From the NCBI GenBank assembly GCA_002699555.1, contig PABN01000036.1, forward strand, positions 1 to 41,497: a DNA stretch of 41,497 nt. Direction: 5' to 3'. The stretch is from Dehalococcoidia bacterium. Lineage in GTDB: Bacteria; Actinomycetota; Acidimicrobiia; Acidimicrobiales; MedAcidi-G1. This document shows positions 39,814 to 41,497 of the stretch, one piece after another. The position numbers and the translations under genes are program-made. The notes beneath the pieces are model-generated. The model made no database searches. It was given only the letters and a program-made list of their open reading frames with translations, and was not told where the DNA came from. The first letter of the stretch is position 1. Every line of letters starts with the position of its first letter.

Positions 39814-39977
39814 TCAAATCTCCAATTTTGAATTTTAAAAGCCACAAATTTTTGCAGCAAAACTTATCGCAACATTAGTAAATAAATTAGAAAGATACAC
39901 CTTTCGGCGAATTAACTTTTGGTAAACGTCTAAAAAAAATTTGTAAAAGCTTCAAGCTAAGATCCAGATTTAATCTA

Positions 39978-40898
39978 TTGTTCAGTGGTGAGAATATTCC
40001 AATGAGTCTGAATTTGTCCCACTTAGGGCGTGTTGCAGCAATAGCTGCAGTTGTTTTTTGGTCTACCGGAAACATTATTGTCGCTCGCCTCAACTTATCG
40101 GGTATTGAAATTGCATTTTGGCGCCAATCTTTAGGGGTTGTTGTTTATGGCGTGGTCTTTTTTGCGATAGGAAAAAGAGTTACGTGGGAGCAGATAAAAA
40201 TTGCATTTCCAGTTGCAGTTTTATTCTGTTCTGAAATAGTGGTCTTCTTTTCGGCTCTTAGTATCACAACTGTTGCTAATGCAACGATTATCGGAGCGTT
40301 GCAAACAATCGTTCTAATAATTGTTGCCGGAGGAAAGTTCGGAGAGATTATTACTAAGAGGTTGATCGGGATTTCTATTTTCGCTACAGGAGGTGTGGCT
40401 GTAGTGGTTTTAGGTTCAAGTAACGATATTTCATGGAGTCCGGTAGGCGACTTACTTGCATTATTGGCAATGATCTTATTTTCAGGTTATTTCGTTGCTG
40501 TGAAATCAGTTCGTTCGCGAATAGACACCTTTACGCTTCAGACTTTGGCCATGCTCATAGGTTCGATAGGTCTGTTACCTTTCTTAATTATTTTCCGAGG
40601 TTCAACGTCAGGTTTCCCAGCTCTTAACGGAAATGAATTTCTTTGGATATTAGTTTTGTTGGCAATACCTGGAAGTGGGCATTTTTTGATGAATTGGGCC
40701 CATTTGCACGTTTCGTTGAGTCTTACAGGTTTGCTGATGTTAGCTATTCCAGTATTTTCTGCAGGAGGAGCTTGGATCTTCCTAGATCAGAGTGTCTCGC
40801 TCTTACAGATAGCAGGAGGGGCGATAGTTATAACTGCTTTGATAGTAGTGACGAGAGATGATGTAAGTTCCCAGAATAAAGAAAAAGAAACAACATAG
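39978..40898 (+). CDS. EamA/DMT family transporter
   Basis: Ten hydrophobic segments, two EamA repeats; start may be ATG 40002. Confidence 0.85.
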   Translation: MFSGENIPMSLNLSHLGRVAAIAAVVFWSTGNIIVARLNLSGIEIAFWRQSLGVVVYGVVFFAIGKRVTWEQIKIAFPVAVLFCSEIVVFFSALSITTVANATIIGALQTIVLIIVAGGKFGEIITKRLIGISIFATGGVAVVVLGSSNDISWSPVGDLLALLAMILFSGYFVAVKSVRSRIDTFTLQTLAMLIGSIGLLPFLIIFRGSTSGFPALNGNEFLWILVLLAIPGSGHFLMNWAHLHVSLSLTGLLMLAIPVFSAGGAWIFLDQSVSLLQIAGGAIVITALIVVTRDDVSSQNKEKETT

Positions 40899-41009
40899 AT
40901 AGTTAACTAGAGAATTTTCAATTAATTAAAAGTTGATCCCGTATGGGACAATCGAAAGTTTTTGATCTACGTTTGTGCGAGTAGCGACAACAATCAATGG
41001 AGGAAAAAA

Positions 41010-41306
41010 GTGAGTGCTGACGGTACATGGAATGTAACACTTAACAGCCCAATGGGAGCCCAAGCAGGGACCCTCGAGCTTACTTCTGATGGAGGTACCC
41101 TTACAGGTACTATGTCAGGACCGCAGGGGAGCATGGAACTAGAAAATGGCAGTGTAGATGGAGACAATCTTTCGTGGACAGTAAACATGACACAGCCAAT
41201 GCCAATAACAATTGATGCCACAGCAACTATCGACGGCGACCAGATTAGTGGCGAAGCTAAACTAGGTGCTTTTGGAACTGCGACATTTGAAGGCTCAAGA
41301 GCCTGA
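41010..41306 (+). CDS. Conserved-looking small beta-rich protein of unknown function
   Basis: GTG start with GGAGGA upstream (40998-41003 region); GTWNVTLNSPMGAQAGTLELTSDGGTLTGTMSGPQGSMELENGSVDGDNLSWTV..., repetitive beta-strand pattern. Confidence 0.65.
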   Translation: MSADGTWNVTLNSPMGAQAGTLELTSDGGTLTGTMSGPQGSMELENGSVDGDNLSWTVNMTQPMPITIDATATIDGDQISGEAKLGAFGTATFEGSRA

Positions 41307-41448
41307 ATAAACTGTTTAAATTTGTATTTTAAATTTTCAACAATCAAAGTTCTTTAATAAAAAGTCTTCATTAGACAAGTGCATGTCCTGTAATATCTTG
41401 GAGGACCATAATGCCGCAAAGGTGTTATAAAATCTCACCGGGGTGTAT

Positions 41449-41497
41449 ATGGATGTTCGTGAAAGTATCAAGAATTTAATACGAGACTCCTTGTCAA
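41449..41497 (+). CDS. Start of a truncated ORF (possibly arginyl-tRNA synthetase N-terminus)
   Basis: ATG at 41449, MDVRESIKNLIRDSLS open to window end; identity is only a guess from N-terminal look. Confidence 0.3.
   Translation, partial: MDVRESIKNLIRDSLS

Noticed and set aside
1-41497. Search for CRISPR arrays, IS elements, integrases, toxin-antitoxin or defence cassettes
   Set aside because: No direct-repeat arrays, transposase motifs or recognisable defence genes were seen by eye; the region reads as ordinary chromosome. A tool-based search could still find weak cases.

Overview
This 41.5 kb window is a dense, low-GC chromosomal segment with almost no intergenic space. It looks like a streamlined actinobacterium, possibly a marine Acidimicrobiia-like lineage; this is inferred from DUF3107, DUF3090, SCO1664 and MSMEG_4193 family proteins, F420-type enzymes and a PdtaS-like kinase. 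I found no mobile elements, CRISPR arrays or rRNA. Main modules: (1) a cobalamin riboswitch plus BtuF/C/D B12 uptake operon; (2) a complete System I cytochrome c maturation operon ccmA-B-C-(D)-E-F-G-HI, including a small CcmD-like ORF missing from the supplied track; (3) a SufR-like regulator divergent from an Mrp/NBP35 Fe-S carrier; (4) DUF3107 and a PdtaS-like histidine kinase; (5) EtfBA; (6) the uncharacterised actinobacterial trio SCO1664-like kinase fold, DUF3090 and MSMEG_4193 phosphomutase, next to a type-5 uracil-DNA glycosylase; (7) tRNA-Arg(CCG); (8) a PhnD-C-E-E phosphonate/phosphite-type importer without catabolic genes; and (9) housekeeping genes (FabH, ABC-F, SurE, class I fumarase, ROK kinase, GDPD, DAGK, haloalkane dehalogenase). 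I see no clear new defence or mobile system. The best leads are a duplicated Shine-Dalgarno/anti-SD switch downstream of the B12 riboswitch, the kinase/Zn-ribbon/phosphatase trio, the unusual CcmC tryptophan motif, and the zippered convergent gene ends.
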